From Zoogloea oryzae (GTDB lineage: Bacteria > Pseudomonadota > Gammaproteobacteria > Burkholderiales > Rhodocyclaceae), in NCBI RefSeq assembly GCF_030161255.1, contig NZ_BSPX01000001.1:124001-188000 (forward strand): a stretch of DNA of 64,000 nt, written 5' to 3'. Position numbers and translations under genes: made by a program. A model generated the notes under the pieces. The model saw nothing but the letters and a program-made list of their open reading frames with translations, did not search any database and was not told the origin of the DNA. This document shows positions 33,601 to 45,600 of this stretch, one piece after another; position 1 is the stretch's first letter, and the number at the start of each line of letters is the position of its first letter.

Positions 33601-36600
33601 CGACGAAGCCGGACTGGCCGGCGTCGGCGTCGGTGATGGTTAGCGTGCCGCTGGCGGTCTGGGTGCCGTCTTCGGTGACGTTGCCCAGGGCCGTGCCGCC
33701 GATCACCGGTGCGTCGTTGGTGCCGGTGACGTCAACCGTGAGCGTGGTGGTGGCGGTGCCGCCCTGACCGTCGGAGACGGTGTAGCTGAAGACGTCGGTG
33801 GCGTGCTGGCCGGCCTGCAGGGTGTTGTCGGTGGCGGTGTAGGTGTAGCTGCCGTCGGCGCGGATCAACAGGGTGCCGTGGGCGCCGACGACGCTGGTGC
33901 CGGCGGCGGTGACCGCGGTGGCCGGGGTGCCGGTTCCGGTGCCGATGCGGGTGACGGTGAGGGTGTCGCCGTCCGGATCGCTGTCGGCCCGGTCGCCGCC
34001 GATGCCCGCGCCGGTGACGACGTTGCCGCTGGCGCTGAGGTTTTCGGAGACGGCGAGGGTGTCGGCCACAGCGGTCGGGGCCGGGTTGGTGACGGCGAGC
34101 TGGAAGGTCTGGGTGACGCTCGCGCCGCTGCCGTCGGTGGCGGTGACGACGATGCTGTACGGGCCACCTTGCGAGGCGCCGGCGCCGAGGGTGCCGGTGA
34201 TCACGCCGGTGTTCGGGTCGATCGCGAGGCCGGCCGGCAGGTTGGTGGCGGTGTAGTGCAGCACGTCGCCGCTGTCCGGATCCTTGAAGCCGGCCGCGGT
34301 GGGAATGCTGACGCCCTGGGCGTCGATGCCGCTGACGTTGGGCAGGGTGCCGACGGTGACCGGGGTGTCGTTGGTGCCGGTGACGGTGATGCGCAGCTCG
34401 GCGGTGTCGCTGAGGCTGCCGTCGCTCACGCGGTAGGTGAAGACGTCGGTGGCGGTGACGCCGGCAGCCAGGGCCGCGGCCTTGTTGGCGACATACACGT
34501 AGCTGCCGTCGGCCTGCAGGGTGAGGGTGCCGTAGGTGCCGGCGAGCGCGCTGCCGATGGTGCCGGCGGTGCCCGTGGCGGCTTCGGCGCCGGTGCGGAT
34601 CTGGGTGACGCTGAGGCCGGTGCTATCCACGTCGGTGTCGGTGCCGGCGGGGTTGGCGGTGCTGGTGATGAGGCCGTTGGCGGCGGTCACGCTGAGGGTG
34701 TCGTCTTCAAGCACGCTGCCCACGTCGTTGGCGGCAACCGGGGCGTCGTTCACCGCCGTGACGCCGATGCTGGCCGTACCCTGGGCAGAGACGCCGCCGT
34801 TGTTGTCGGTGGCAGTGTAGTGGAAGCTGGTGTTGCCGTTCCAGTTGGCGTCGGGCTTGAAGTAGACGGTGCCGCTGGCGCCGCTGAGGGTGGCGCCAGC
34901 GGTGATCGGCTGGGTCATGGCCGCGTCGCGGTACAGGGTGCCGTGGGCGGGCAGGTCGGCGATGGTCAGCTGGGTGACGGTGCCATCCACGTCGGCGCCG
35001 CCAAGGCTGATGGCGATGGGCGCGGCCGGGTCTTCGCTGCCGGTGGCGCTGGCGGCGGTGACGGTGGGACGCTCGTTGGTGCCGAGCACGTCGATGGTGA
35101 TGGCGCGGGTGGTGCCATCCACCGTGCTGACGGTGAAGGTTTCGACGCGGGTGTCGCCTTCCTTCAGGGCCTGCACATTGGCGGCGCCGTTGTTGAGTGT
35201 GTAGGTCCAGTCGCCCGCGGCGTTGATGCTGAAGGTGCCGTAGGTGCCGGTGACGGTGGCCGGGTTGAAGGCGGCCGGGTTATCCACGTCGGTCACGAAC
35301 AGGGAGTTGCTGGCGACGAGCTGGCCGGCGGTGTCTTCCTTGACGGAGCCGGCGAGCGGCCCGTTGATCTGGGCTGCGTCGTTGGCGCCGGTGACGTTGA
35401 TGGTGAGCGTGGCGGTGCTGGTGAGCGCGCCGTCGCTTGCCCGGTAGCTGAAGACGTCCTGCACCGTGGCGCCGGTGTTGAGGGCCTGAGCGGCAGCGCC
35501 CGGGGTGTAGGTGTAGCTGCCGTCGGTGTGGATCACCAGGGTGCCGTAGGTGCCGGCCAGGGTGAGGCCGGCGCCGCTGACCGTGCTGAAGGTGCCCGTG
35601 GTGCCGACGAGGGCGCCGGTGACGGTGAGCGTCGGGCTGTCCGGGTCGGTGTCGTTGGCGAGCACGCCCGGCGCGGTGCTGGTGATCGGCGCGTCTTCGG
35701 TGGTGGTGTTGGTGTCGGCGACTGCCTGCGGTGCGTCGTTGGCGGCCGCGATGAGGATCGTAGCGGTGGAGGTGCTGGTGCCGCCGTGGCCGTCGCTGAT
35801 CGTGTAGCTGATGACCACCTGGCCGCTGACGTTGGTCGCCGGGTTGAAGGTGAGGGTGCCATCCGGGTTGACGGTGACGGTGCCCTTGGCCGGGTCGACG
35901 GTTGCGCCGGTGACGGCAAGGGTGTCGCCGTCCGGGTCGGAATCGTTGCCGAGGACGGCGAAGGTGACCGGGGTGTCTTCGTTAGTGCTGGCGGTGTTGG
36001 GGTTGGCCACCGGGCCGTCGTTGGTGCCGACGACGGTGATGGTGACCGTGGTGGTCGTGCCGTCGATGCTCTGGACGGTGAAGGTCTCGGTCTTGGTCTC
36101 GCCTTCCTTCAGGGCCTGGACGACGGGCTTGGTGTTGTCGACGGAGTAGGTCCAGGCGCCGGAGGCGGCGACGCTGAAGCTGCCGTAGGTGCCGGCGGTG
36201 TTGGTCTGGGGCTGGAAGGCGGCCTGGCCGGCGTCGGGGTCGACGATGCTCAGGGTGCCCGTGGCGCTGGTCTGGGCCGGGGTGTCTTCCTTCACCGTGC
36301 CGGTGCCTGTGCCGAGGATCGCCGGGTCGGCAATCGGGGCGATGTTGACGGTGGCGGTGGTCGTGGTGGTGCCGCCGTGGCTGTCGGTGATGGTGTAGGT
36401 GACGATCACCGGGCCATTGACGTTGGCGGCCGGGTTGAAGGTGAGGGTGCCGTCCGGGTTGACGGTGACGGTGCCCTTGGTCGGGTCGACGGTTGCGCCC
36501 GTCACGGTGACGGTGTCTCCATCTGGATCGGAATCGTTGCCGAGGACGGCGAAGGTGACCGGGGTGTCTTCGTTGGTGGTTGCGGTGTCAGGCTGCGCAA

Positions 36601-39600
36601 CCGGGCCGTCGTTGGTGCCCTTGACGGTGATGGTGACGGTGGTTTCGGTGCCGTCGGCGCTCTTGACGGTGAAGACTTCGAGCTTGCTGTCGGTTTCCTT
36701 CAGGGCCTGAACGGCCGGCAGGCTGTTGTCGATCGTGTAGATCCAGGCGCCGCCCGCGCCGACCGAGAACGTACCGTAGGTGCCGGCGACGTTGGTCTGG
36801 GGCTGGAACACGGCCTCGCCGGCGTCCGGATCGATGATCGTCAGCGTGCCGGTGGCGGTGGTCTGGGCCGGGGTGTCTTCCTGCACGATGCCGGCGCCGG
36901 TGCCAAGGATGGCAGTGTCGGGCATCGGTTCGACCGTGACGGTGGCGATGGCCGTTGCGGTGCCGCCGTGGCCGTCGGAGATCGTGTATTGGATCTCGAC
37001 CGGCCCGTTGTAGTTGATGGCCGGCTTGAAGGTGAGCGTGAGCGTGCCGTCCGGATTGACGACGACCGTGCCCAGGCTGGGATCGACGGTGGCACCGATG
37101 ACGGTGAGGCTGTCGCCGTCAGGGTCGCCATCGTTGCCGAGCACCGCAAAGGTGACAGGCGTGTCTTCCTTCGTCGTGGCGGTGTCGTTGTTGGCGACCG
37201 GGCCATCGTTGGTGCCGACGACGTTGATGGTGACGGTGGTCGGGGTGCCGTCGATGCTCTGGACAGTGAAGGTTTCGGTCTTGGTCTCGCCTTCCTTCAG
37301 GGTCTGGACGTTCGGCTTGGTGTTGTCGATTGTGTAGGTCCAGGCGCCGGTGGTGGCGACGCTGAAGCTGCCGTAGGTGCCGGCGACGTTGGTTTGCGGC
37401 TGGAAGGCGGCTTGGCCGGCGTCGGGGTCGATGATGCTGAGCGTTCCCGTGGCGGTAGTCTGGGCCGGGGTGTCTTCCTTCACCGTGCCGCTGCCGGTGC
37501 CGAGGATTGCCGGATCGGCGATCGGGGCGATGTTCACCGTGGCGGTTGCCGTGGTGGTGCCGCCGTGGCCGTCGGTGATGGTGTAGGTGATGGTCACCGG
37601 GCCATTGACGTTGGCGGCCGGGGTGAAGCTGAGCGTGCCGTCAGGATTGACGGTGACGGTGCCCTTGGTCGGATCGACGGTGGCGCCGGTGACGGTGAGG
37701 GTGTCGCCGTCCGGGTCGGAATCGTTGCCGAGGACGGCGAAGGTGACCGGCACGTCTTCGTTGGTCGAGGCCGTATCCGGCGACGCCACCGGGCCGTCGT
37801 TGGTGCCGACGACGTTGATGGTGACGGTGGTCGGGGTGCCGTCGATGCTCTGGACGGTGAAGGTCTCGGTCTTGGTTTCGCCTTCCTTCAGGGCTTGGAC
37901 GACGGGCTTGGTGTTGTCGACGGTGTAGGTCCAGGCGCCGGTAGTGGCCACGCTGAACGTGCCGTAAGTGCCGGCGACGTTGGTTTGCGGCTGGAAGGCG
38001 GCCTGGCCGGCGTCGGGGTCGACGATGCTCAGGGTGCCGGAGGCGGTGGTCTGGGCCGGGGTGTCTTCCTTCACCGTGCCGGTGCCTGTGCCGAGGATCG
38101 CCGGGTCGGCGATCGGGGCGATGTTGACGGTGGCGGTGGTCGTGGTGGTGCCGCCGTGGCTGTCGGTGATGGTGTAGGTGACGATCACCGGGCCATTGAC
38201 GTTGGCGGCCGGGTTGAAGGTGAGGGTGCCGTCCGGATTGACGGTGACGGTGCCCTTCGTCGGATCGACGGTGGCGCCGGTGACGGTGAGGGTGTCGCCT
38301 TCGGGGTCGGAATCGTTGCCGAGGACGGCGAAGGTGACCGGCACGTCTTCGTTGGTCGAGGCCGTATCCGGGGATGCCACCGGGCCATCGTTGGTGCCGA
38401 CGACGGTGATGGTGACGGTGGTCGGGGTGCCGTCGATGCTCTGGACGGTGAAGGTCTCGGTCTTGGTCTCGCCTTCCTTCAGGGCTTGGACGACGGGCTT
38501 GGTGTTGTCGACGGTGTAGGTCCAGGCGCCGGTAGTGGCCACGTTGAACGTGCCGTAGGTGCCGGCGACGTTGGTTTGCGGCTGGAACGCGGCCTGGCCG
38601 GCGTCAGGGTCGATGATGCTCAGGGTGCCCGTGGCGGTGGTCTGGGCCGGGGTGTCTTCCTTCACCGTGCCGGTGCCGGTGCCGAGGATCGCCGGGTCGG
38701 CGATCGGGGCGATGTTCACCGTGGCGGTGGTCGTGGTGGTGCCGCCGTGGCCGTCGGTGATGGTGTAGGTGATGGTCACCGGGCCATTGACGTTGGCGGC
38801 CGGGGTGAAGCTGAGCGTGCCGTCAGGATTGACGGTGACGGTGCCCTTGGTCGGATCGACGGTGGCGCCGGTGACGGTGAGGGTGTCGCCGTCCGGGTCG
38901 GAATCGTTGCCGAGGACGGCGAAGGTGACCGGCACGTCTTCGTTGGTCGAGGCCGTATCCGGGGATGCCACCGGGCCGTCGTTGGTGCCGACGACGGTGA
39001 TGGTGACGGTGGTCGGGGTGCCGTCGATGCTCTGGACGGTGAAGGTCTCGGTCCTGGTCTCGCCTTCCTTCAGGGCCTGGACGACGGACTTGGTGTTGTC
39101 GACGGTGTAGGTCCAGGTGCCGGTGGTGGCAACGGAGAAGGTGCCGTAGGTGCCGGCCGTGTTGCTTTGCGGCTGGAAGGCGGCCTGGCCGGCATCGGGG
39201 TCGACGATGCTCAGGGTGCCGGTCGCGGTGGTCTGCGTGGGCGTGTCTTCCTTGACGGTGCCCGTGCCGGAGCCGAGTACGGCGTTGTCGGGCTGGGGCG
39301 CGACATTGACGGTGGCGGTGCCGGTGGTGGTGCCGCCGTGGCTGTCGGTGATGGTGTAGGTGACGATCACCGGGCCATTGACGTTGGCGGCCGGGGTGAA
39401 GCTGAGCGTGCCGTCAGGATTGACGGTGACGGTGCCCTTGGTCGGATCGACGGTGACGCCGGTGACGGTGAGGGTGTCGCCGTCCGGGTCGGAATCGTTG
39501 CCGAGGACGGCGAAGGTGACCGGCACGTCTTCGTTGGTCGAGGCCGTATCCGGCGACGCCACCGGGCCGTCGTTGGTGCCGACGACGTTGATGGTGACGG

Positions 39601-42600
39601 TGGTCGGGGTGCCGTCGATGCTCTGGACGGTGAAGGTCTCGGTCTTGGTTTCGCCTTCCTTCAGGGCTTGGACGACGGGCTTGGTGTTGTCGACGGTGTA
39701 GGTCCAGGCGCCGGTAGTGGCCACGTTGAACGTGCCGTAAGTGCCGGCGACGTTGGTTTGCGGCTGGAACGCGGCCTGGCCGGCGTCGGGGTCGACGATG
39801 CTCAGGGTGCCGGAGGCGGTGGTCTGCGCGGGCGTGTCTTCCTTCACTGTGCCGGTGCCGGTGCCGAGGATCGCCGGGTCGGCGATCGGGGCGATGTTGA
39901 CGGTGGCGGTCGCGGTGGTGGTGCCGCCGTGGCCGTCGCTGATGGTGTAGGTGATGGTCACCGGGCCATTGACGTTGGCGGCCGGGGTGAAGGTGAGGGT
40001 GCCGTCCGGATTGACGGTGACGGTGCCCTTCGTCGGATCGACGGTGGCGCCGGTGACGGTGAGGGTGTCGCCTTCGGGGTCGGAATCGTTGCCGAGGACG
40101 GCGAAGGTGACCGGCACGTCTTCGTTGGTCGAGGCCGTATCCGGCGACGCCACCGGGCCGTCATTGGTGCCGACGACGTTGATGGTGACGGTGGTCGGGG
40201 TGCCGTCGATGCTCTGGACGGTGAAGGTCTCGGTCTTGGTCTCGCCTTCCTTCAGGGCTTGGACGACGGGCTTGGTGTTGTCGACGGTGTAGGTCCAGGC
40301 GCCGGTAGTGGCCACGTTGAACGTGCCGTAAGTGCCGGCGACGTTGGTTTGCGGCTGGAACGCGGCCTGGCCGGCGTCGGGGTCGACGATGCTGAGCGTG
40401 CCCGTGGCGGTAGTCTGGGCCGGGGTGTCTTCCTTCACCGTGCCGGTGCCAGCGCCGAGGATCGCCGGGTCGGCAATCGGGGCGATGTTGACGGTGGTGG
40501 TCGCGGTGGTGGTGCCGCCGTGGCCGTCGCTGATGGTGTAGGTGATGGTCACCGGGCCATTGACGTTGGCGGCCGGGGTGAAGCTGAGGGTGCCGTCGGG
40601 ATTGACGGTGACGGTGCCCTTGGCCGGGTCGACGGTGGCGCCGGTGACGGTGAGGGTATCGCCGTCCGGGTCGGAATCGTTGCCGAGGACGGCGAAGGTG
40701 ACCGGCACGTCTTCGTTGGTGGCGGCGGTGTCGGGCAGGGCGACCGGGCCGTCATTGGTGCCCTGGATCGTGACGGTGACGGCGCTGGGCGTACCGTCGA
40801 GCGTGGCGACCGGGAATGTTTCGGTGAGGGTTTCGCCGACGCCGAGGGCCTGGACGGTGGGGTTTGCGTTGTTGAGGGTGTAAGTCCAGTTGCCGGCGGT
40901 GTCGAGGGCGAACACGCCGTACAGGCCGGCGACCACGGGCTGCGGACGGAAGCCGGTTTCGCCGGCATCCGCGTCGGTCATCACCAGCGTGCCGCCGGTA
41001 GTGAGCTGGGTGTCTTCGACCACGGTGCCGAGGCCCGGGGTGACGATGGCCGGGTCGTTGGTGCCGACGACGGTGATGGTGATGGTGCTGGTGGTGCCGT
41101 CGGACAGGGCGACCGGGAAGGTCTCGATGCGGGTCTGGCCGTCGCCGAGGCTCTGGACGAGGTTGGACGCGTTGTCGAGGGTGTAGGTCCAGCTGCCGTC
41201 CGGGTTGAGGGTGAGGCTGCCGTAGGTGCCCGGGGTGGCCGGTTGCGGCACGAAGCTGGCGCCGCCGCTGGCGGTGAGCTTGCCGTCGGCGGTGATCGGG
41301 TTGTCTTCCTTCACGACGCCGAGGCCCGGTGCGCCGATGACTTCGTTGGTGCCGAGGATGGTGACGACGACGGTGCTGGGGGTGCCATCGACCCCGCGGA
41401 CGGTGAAGGTTTCGGTGCGGCTGTCGCCGGTGGCGAGGGCTTGGACGACGGGGTTGCCGTTGTCGAGGGTGTAGGTCCAGTTGCCGCTGGCGTCGATGGA
41501 GAAGGCGCCGAAGGTACCCGGTGTGCCAGTCTGGGCCTGGAAGGCGGATTCGCCGGCGTCGGGGTCGGTGATGGTGAGCACGCCCTTGGCGATCAGGGTG
41601 GTGTCTTCCTGCACGCTGCCGACGCCGCTGCTGATGGTGGCCGCGTCGTTGACCGGGGCCACGTTGATGGTGGCGGTGCCGGTGGTGGTGCCGCCGTGAC
41701 CATCGCTGATGGTGTAGGTGACGGTGACCGGGCCATTGACGTTGTTGGCCGGGACGAAGCGCAGGGTGCCGTCGGGATTGACCGTGACGGTGCCCTTGGC
41801 AGGATCGACGGTGGCGCCGGTGACGGTGAGGGTATCGCCATCGGGGTCGGAATCATTGCCGAGCACGGCGAAGGTGACGGGGACGTCTTCGTTGGTGCTG
41901 GCGGTGTCGGGATTGGCGACCGGGCCGTCGTTGGTGCCGACGACGGTGATGGTCACCGTGGTCGGGGTGCCGTCGACGCTCTGGACGGTGAAGGTTTCGG
42001 TCTTGGTTTCGCCTTCCTTCAGGGCCTGGACAGTCGGCCTGGTGTTGTCGATGTCGTAGGTCCAGGCGCCGTTGGCGGCCACGCTGAAGCTGCCGTAGGT
42101 GCCGGCCACATTGGTCTGGGTCTGGAAGGCGGCTTCGCCAGCGTCGGGATCGGTGATGGTGAGGGTGCCGGAGGCGGACGACTGGGCCGGGGTGTCTTCC
42201 TTGACGGTGCCGGTGCCGGCGCTCATCACCGCGTTGTCGGGCAGCGGGGTGACATTGATGGTGGCGGTGCCGGTAGTGGTGCCGCCGTGGCCGTCGCTGA
42301 TGGTGTAGGTGACGGTGACGGGGCCATTGACGTTGGCGGCCGGGGTGAAGCTGAGGGTGCCATCCGGATTGACGGTGACGGTGCCCTTGGCCGGGTCGAC
42401 GGTGGCGCCGGTGACGGTGAGGGTGTCGCTGTCGGGGTCGGTGTCGTTGCCGAGGACCGCGAAGGTGACGGGCTTGTCTTCTTCGGTGGTGGCGGTGTCG
42501 GGCTGGGCGACCGGGCCATCGTTGGTGCCGACGACGGTGATGGTGACGGTCGTCGGTGTGCCGTCAGCGCTCTGGACGGTGAAGGTTTCGGTCTTGGTTT

Positions 42601-45600
42601 CGCCTTCCTTCAGGGCCTGGACGTTCGGCTTGGTGTTGTCGATGTCGTAGGTCCAGGCGCCGTTGGTGGCAATGCTGAAGCTGCCGTAGGTGCCGGCGAC
42701 GCTGGTCTGGGGCTTGAAGGTGGATTCGCCGGCGTCCGGGTCGGTGATGGTGAGCGTGCCGGAGGTGGACGACTGGGCCGGGGTGTCTTCCTTCACCGTG
42801 CCGCTGCCGGTGCCGAGGGTGGCGCTGTCGGGCTGCGGGGCGATGTTGACCGTGGCGGTGCCGGTGGTGGTGCCGCCATGGCCGTCGGAAATGGTGTAGG
42901 TGATCGTGACCGGGCCATTGACGTTGGTGGCCGGGGTGAAGCTGAGGGTGCCGTCCGGATTGACGGTGACCGTGCCCTTGGTCGGATCGACGGTGGCGCC
43001 GGTGACGGTGAGCGCGTCGCCTTCGGGGTCGGTGTCGTTGCCGAGCACGGCAAAGGTGACCGGCTTGTCTTCGTCGGTGCTGGCGGTGTCGGGGCTTGCG
43101 ACGGGCGGAGTGTTGGCGCCGGCGATGTTGATCGTCAGCACGGCGTTGGCGCTGCCGCCCTGGCCGTCCTCGACCGTGTAGGCGAAGCTGTCCTGCAGGG
43201 TGGCGCCCGGAGCAAGGCCGGTGACGGCGGGGTTGGTGGTGTCCTGGATGTAGCTGTACTGGCCGTCGGCCTGGATCGTCAGGGTGCCGAAGAGGCCGGT
43301 GATGACGGTGGCGCCGCTGACTGGCGCGCCGGCGACGGTGGTGACGGTGAGGGTGTCGCCGTCCACGTCGCTGTCGATGCCGGCCGGGTTGGTGATGACG
43401 TTGCCGGTGGCGGGCAGGCTGTCGGTCTTGACCAGGCCATTCACGTCATTGCGCGCGAGCGGGTCGTCGTTGATCGGCGCGATGTTGACCGTGGCGATGC
43501 CGGTGGTGGTGCCGCCGTGGCCATCGGCGATGGTGTAGGTGACAGTGACCGGGCCGGTGACGTTGGCGGCCGGGGTGAAGCTGAGGGTGCCGTCCGGGTT
43601 GACGGTGACGGTGCCCTTGGCCGGGTCGACGGTGGCAGCGGTGACGGTGAGGGTGTCGCCGTCCGGGTCGGTGTCGTTGCCGAGCACGGCAAAGGTGACC
43701 GGGGTGTCTTCGTTGGTGCTGGCGGTGTCGGGATTGGCGACTGGACCATCGTTGGTGCCGACGACGGTGATGGTGACGGTCGTCGGGGTGCCGTCGATGC
43801 TCTGGACGGTGAAGGTTTCGGTGTGGGTTTCACCTTCCTTCAGGGCCTGGACATTGGGCTTGGTGTTGTCGATGGCGTAGGACCACGCGCCGGTGGCAGC
43901 CACGTTGAAGCTGCCATAGGTGCCGGCGACGTTGGTCTGCGGCTGGAAGGCGGCTTCGCCGGCGTCCGGATCGGTGATGGTGAGGGTGCCGGAGGTGCTG
44001 GACTGGGCCGGGGAGTCTTCCTTCACGGTGCCGGCGCCGGTGCCGAGCACGGCGTTGTCGGGCTGAGGCGCGACATTGATGGTGGCGATGCCGGTGGTGG
44101 TGCCGCCCTTGCCGTCGTCGATGGTGTAGGTGACGGTCACCGGGCCATTGACGTTGTTGGCCGGGGTGAAGCTGAGGGTGCCGTCCGGATTGACGGTGAC
44201 GGTGCCCTTGGCCGGGTCGACGGTGGCAGCGGTGACGGTGAGGGTGTCGCCGTCCGGGTCAGAGTCGTTGCCGAGGACCGCGAAGGTGACCGGGGTGTCT
44301 TCGTTGGTGGCGGCGGTGTCGGGGTTGGCGACGGGGCCGTCGTTAGTGCCGACGACGGTGATGGTGACGGTCGTCGGGGTGCCGTCGATGCTCTGGACGG
44401 TGAAGGTTTCGGTGTGGGTTTCACCTTCCTTCAGGGCCTGGACGTTGGGCTTGGTGTTGTCGAGGGTGTAGGACCACGCGCCATCGGCGGCAATCGTGAA
44501 GCTGCCGTAGGTGCCAGCGGTGTTGGTCTGCGGTTGGAAGGCGGCTTCGCCGGCGTCCGGATCGGTGATGGTGAGGGTGCCGGAGGCGGTGGTCTGGGCG
44601 GGGGTGTCTTCCTTGACGGTGCCGGCGCCAGCGGAGACGGTGGCCGGGTCATTCACCGGGGCGATATTGACGGTGGCGGTTGCGGTGGTGGTGCCGCCCT
44701 TGCCGTCGGAGAGGGTGTAGTTGATGGTCACCGGGCCATTGACGTTGTTGGCCGGGGTGAAGCTGAGGGTGCCGTCCGGATTGACGGTGACGGTGCCCTT
44801 GGCCGGGTCGACAGTTGCGCCGGTGACGGTGAGGGTGTCGCCGTCCGGGTCGGTGTCGTTGCCGAGCACGGCGAAGGTGACCGGAGTGTCTTCGTTGGTG
44901 GCGGCGGTGTCGGGGTTGGCGACGGGGCCGTCGTTAGTGCCGACGACGGTGATGGTGACGGTCGTCGGGGTGCCGTCGATGCTCTGGACGGTGAAGGTTT
45001 CGGTGTGGGTTTCACCTTCCTTCAGGGCCTGGACATTGGGCTTGGTGTTGTCGAGGGTGTAGGACCACGCGCCATCGGCGGCAATCGTGAAGCTGCCGTA
45101 GGTGCCAGCGGTGTTGGTCTGCGGTTGGAAGGCGGCTTCGCCGGCGTCCGGATCGGTGATGGCGAGCGTGCCGGAGGTGCTGGACTGGGCCAGGGTGTCT
45201 TCCTTGACGCTGCCGGTGCCCGCGGAAATCGTGGCCGGGTCATTCGCCGGCGTGATGTCGATGGTGGCGGTGCCGGTGGTGGTGCCGCCGTGGCCATCGG
45301 AAATCGTGTAGGTGATGGTGACCGGGCCATTGACGTTGGCGGCCGGGGTGAAGCTGAGGGTGCCGTCCGGATTCACGGTGACGCTGCCCTTGGTCGGATC
45401 GACGGTGGCGCCGGTGACAGTCAGGGTGTCGCCGTCCACGTCGGTGTCGTTGCCGAGCACGGCGACGGTGACGGGGGTGTCTTCCCGGGTAGTGGCGGTG
45501 TCGGCCACGGCCACCGGCGGATCGTTCACCGGCGCGACGTTGATCGTAACGGTGGTGGTGGCGGTGCCGCCCTTGCCGTCGCTGATGGTGTAGGTGACGG

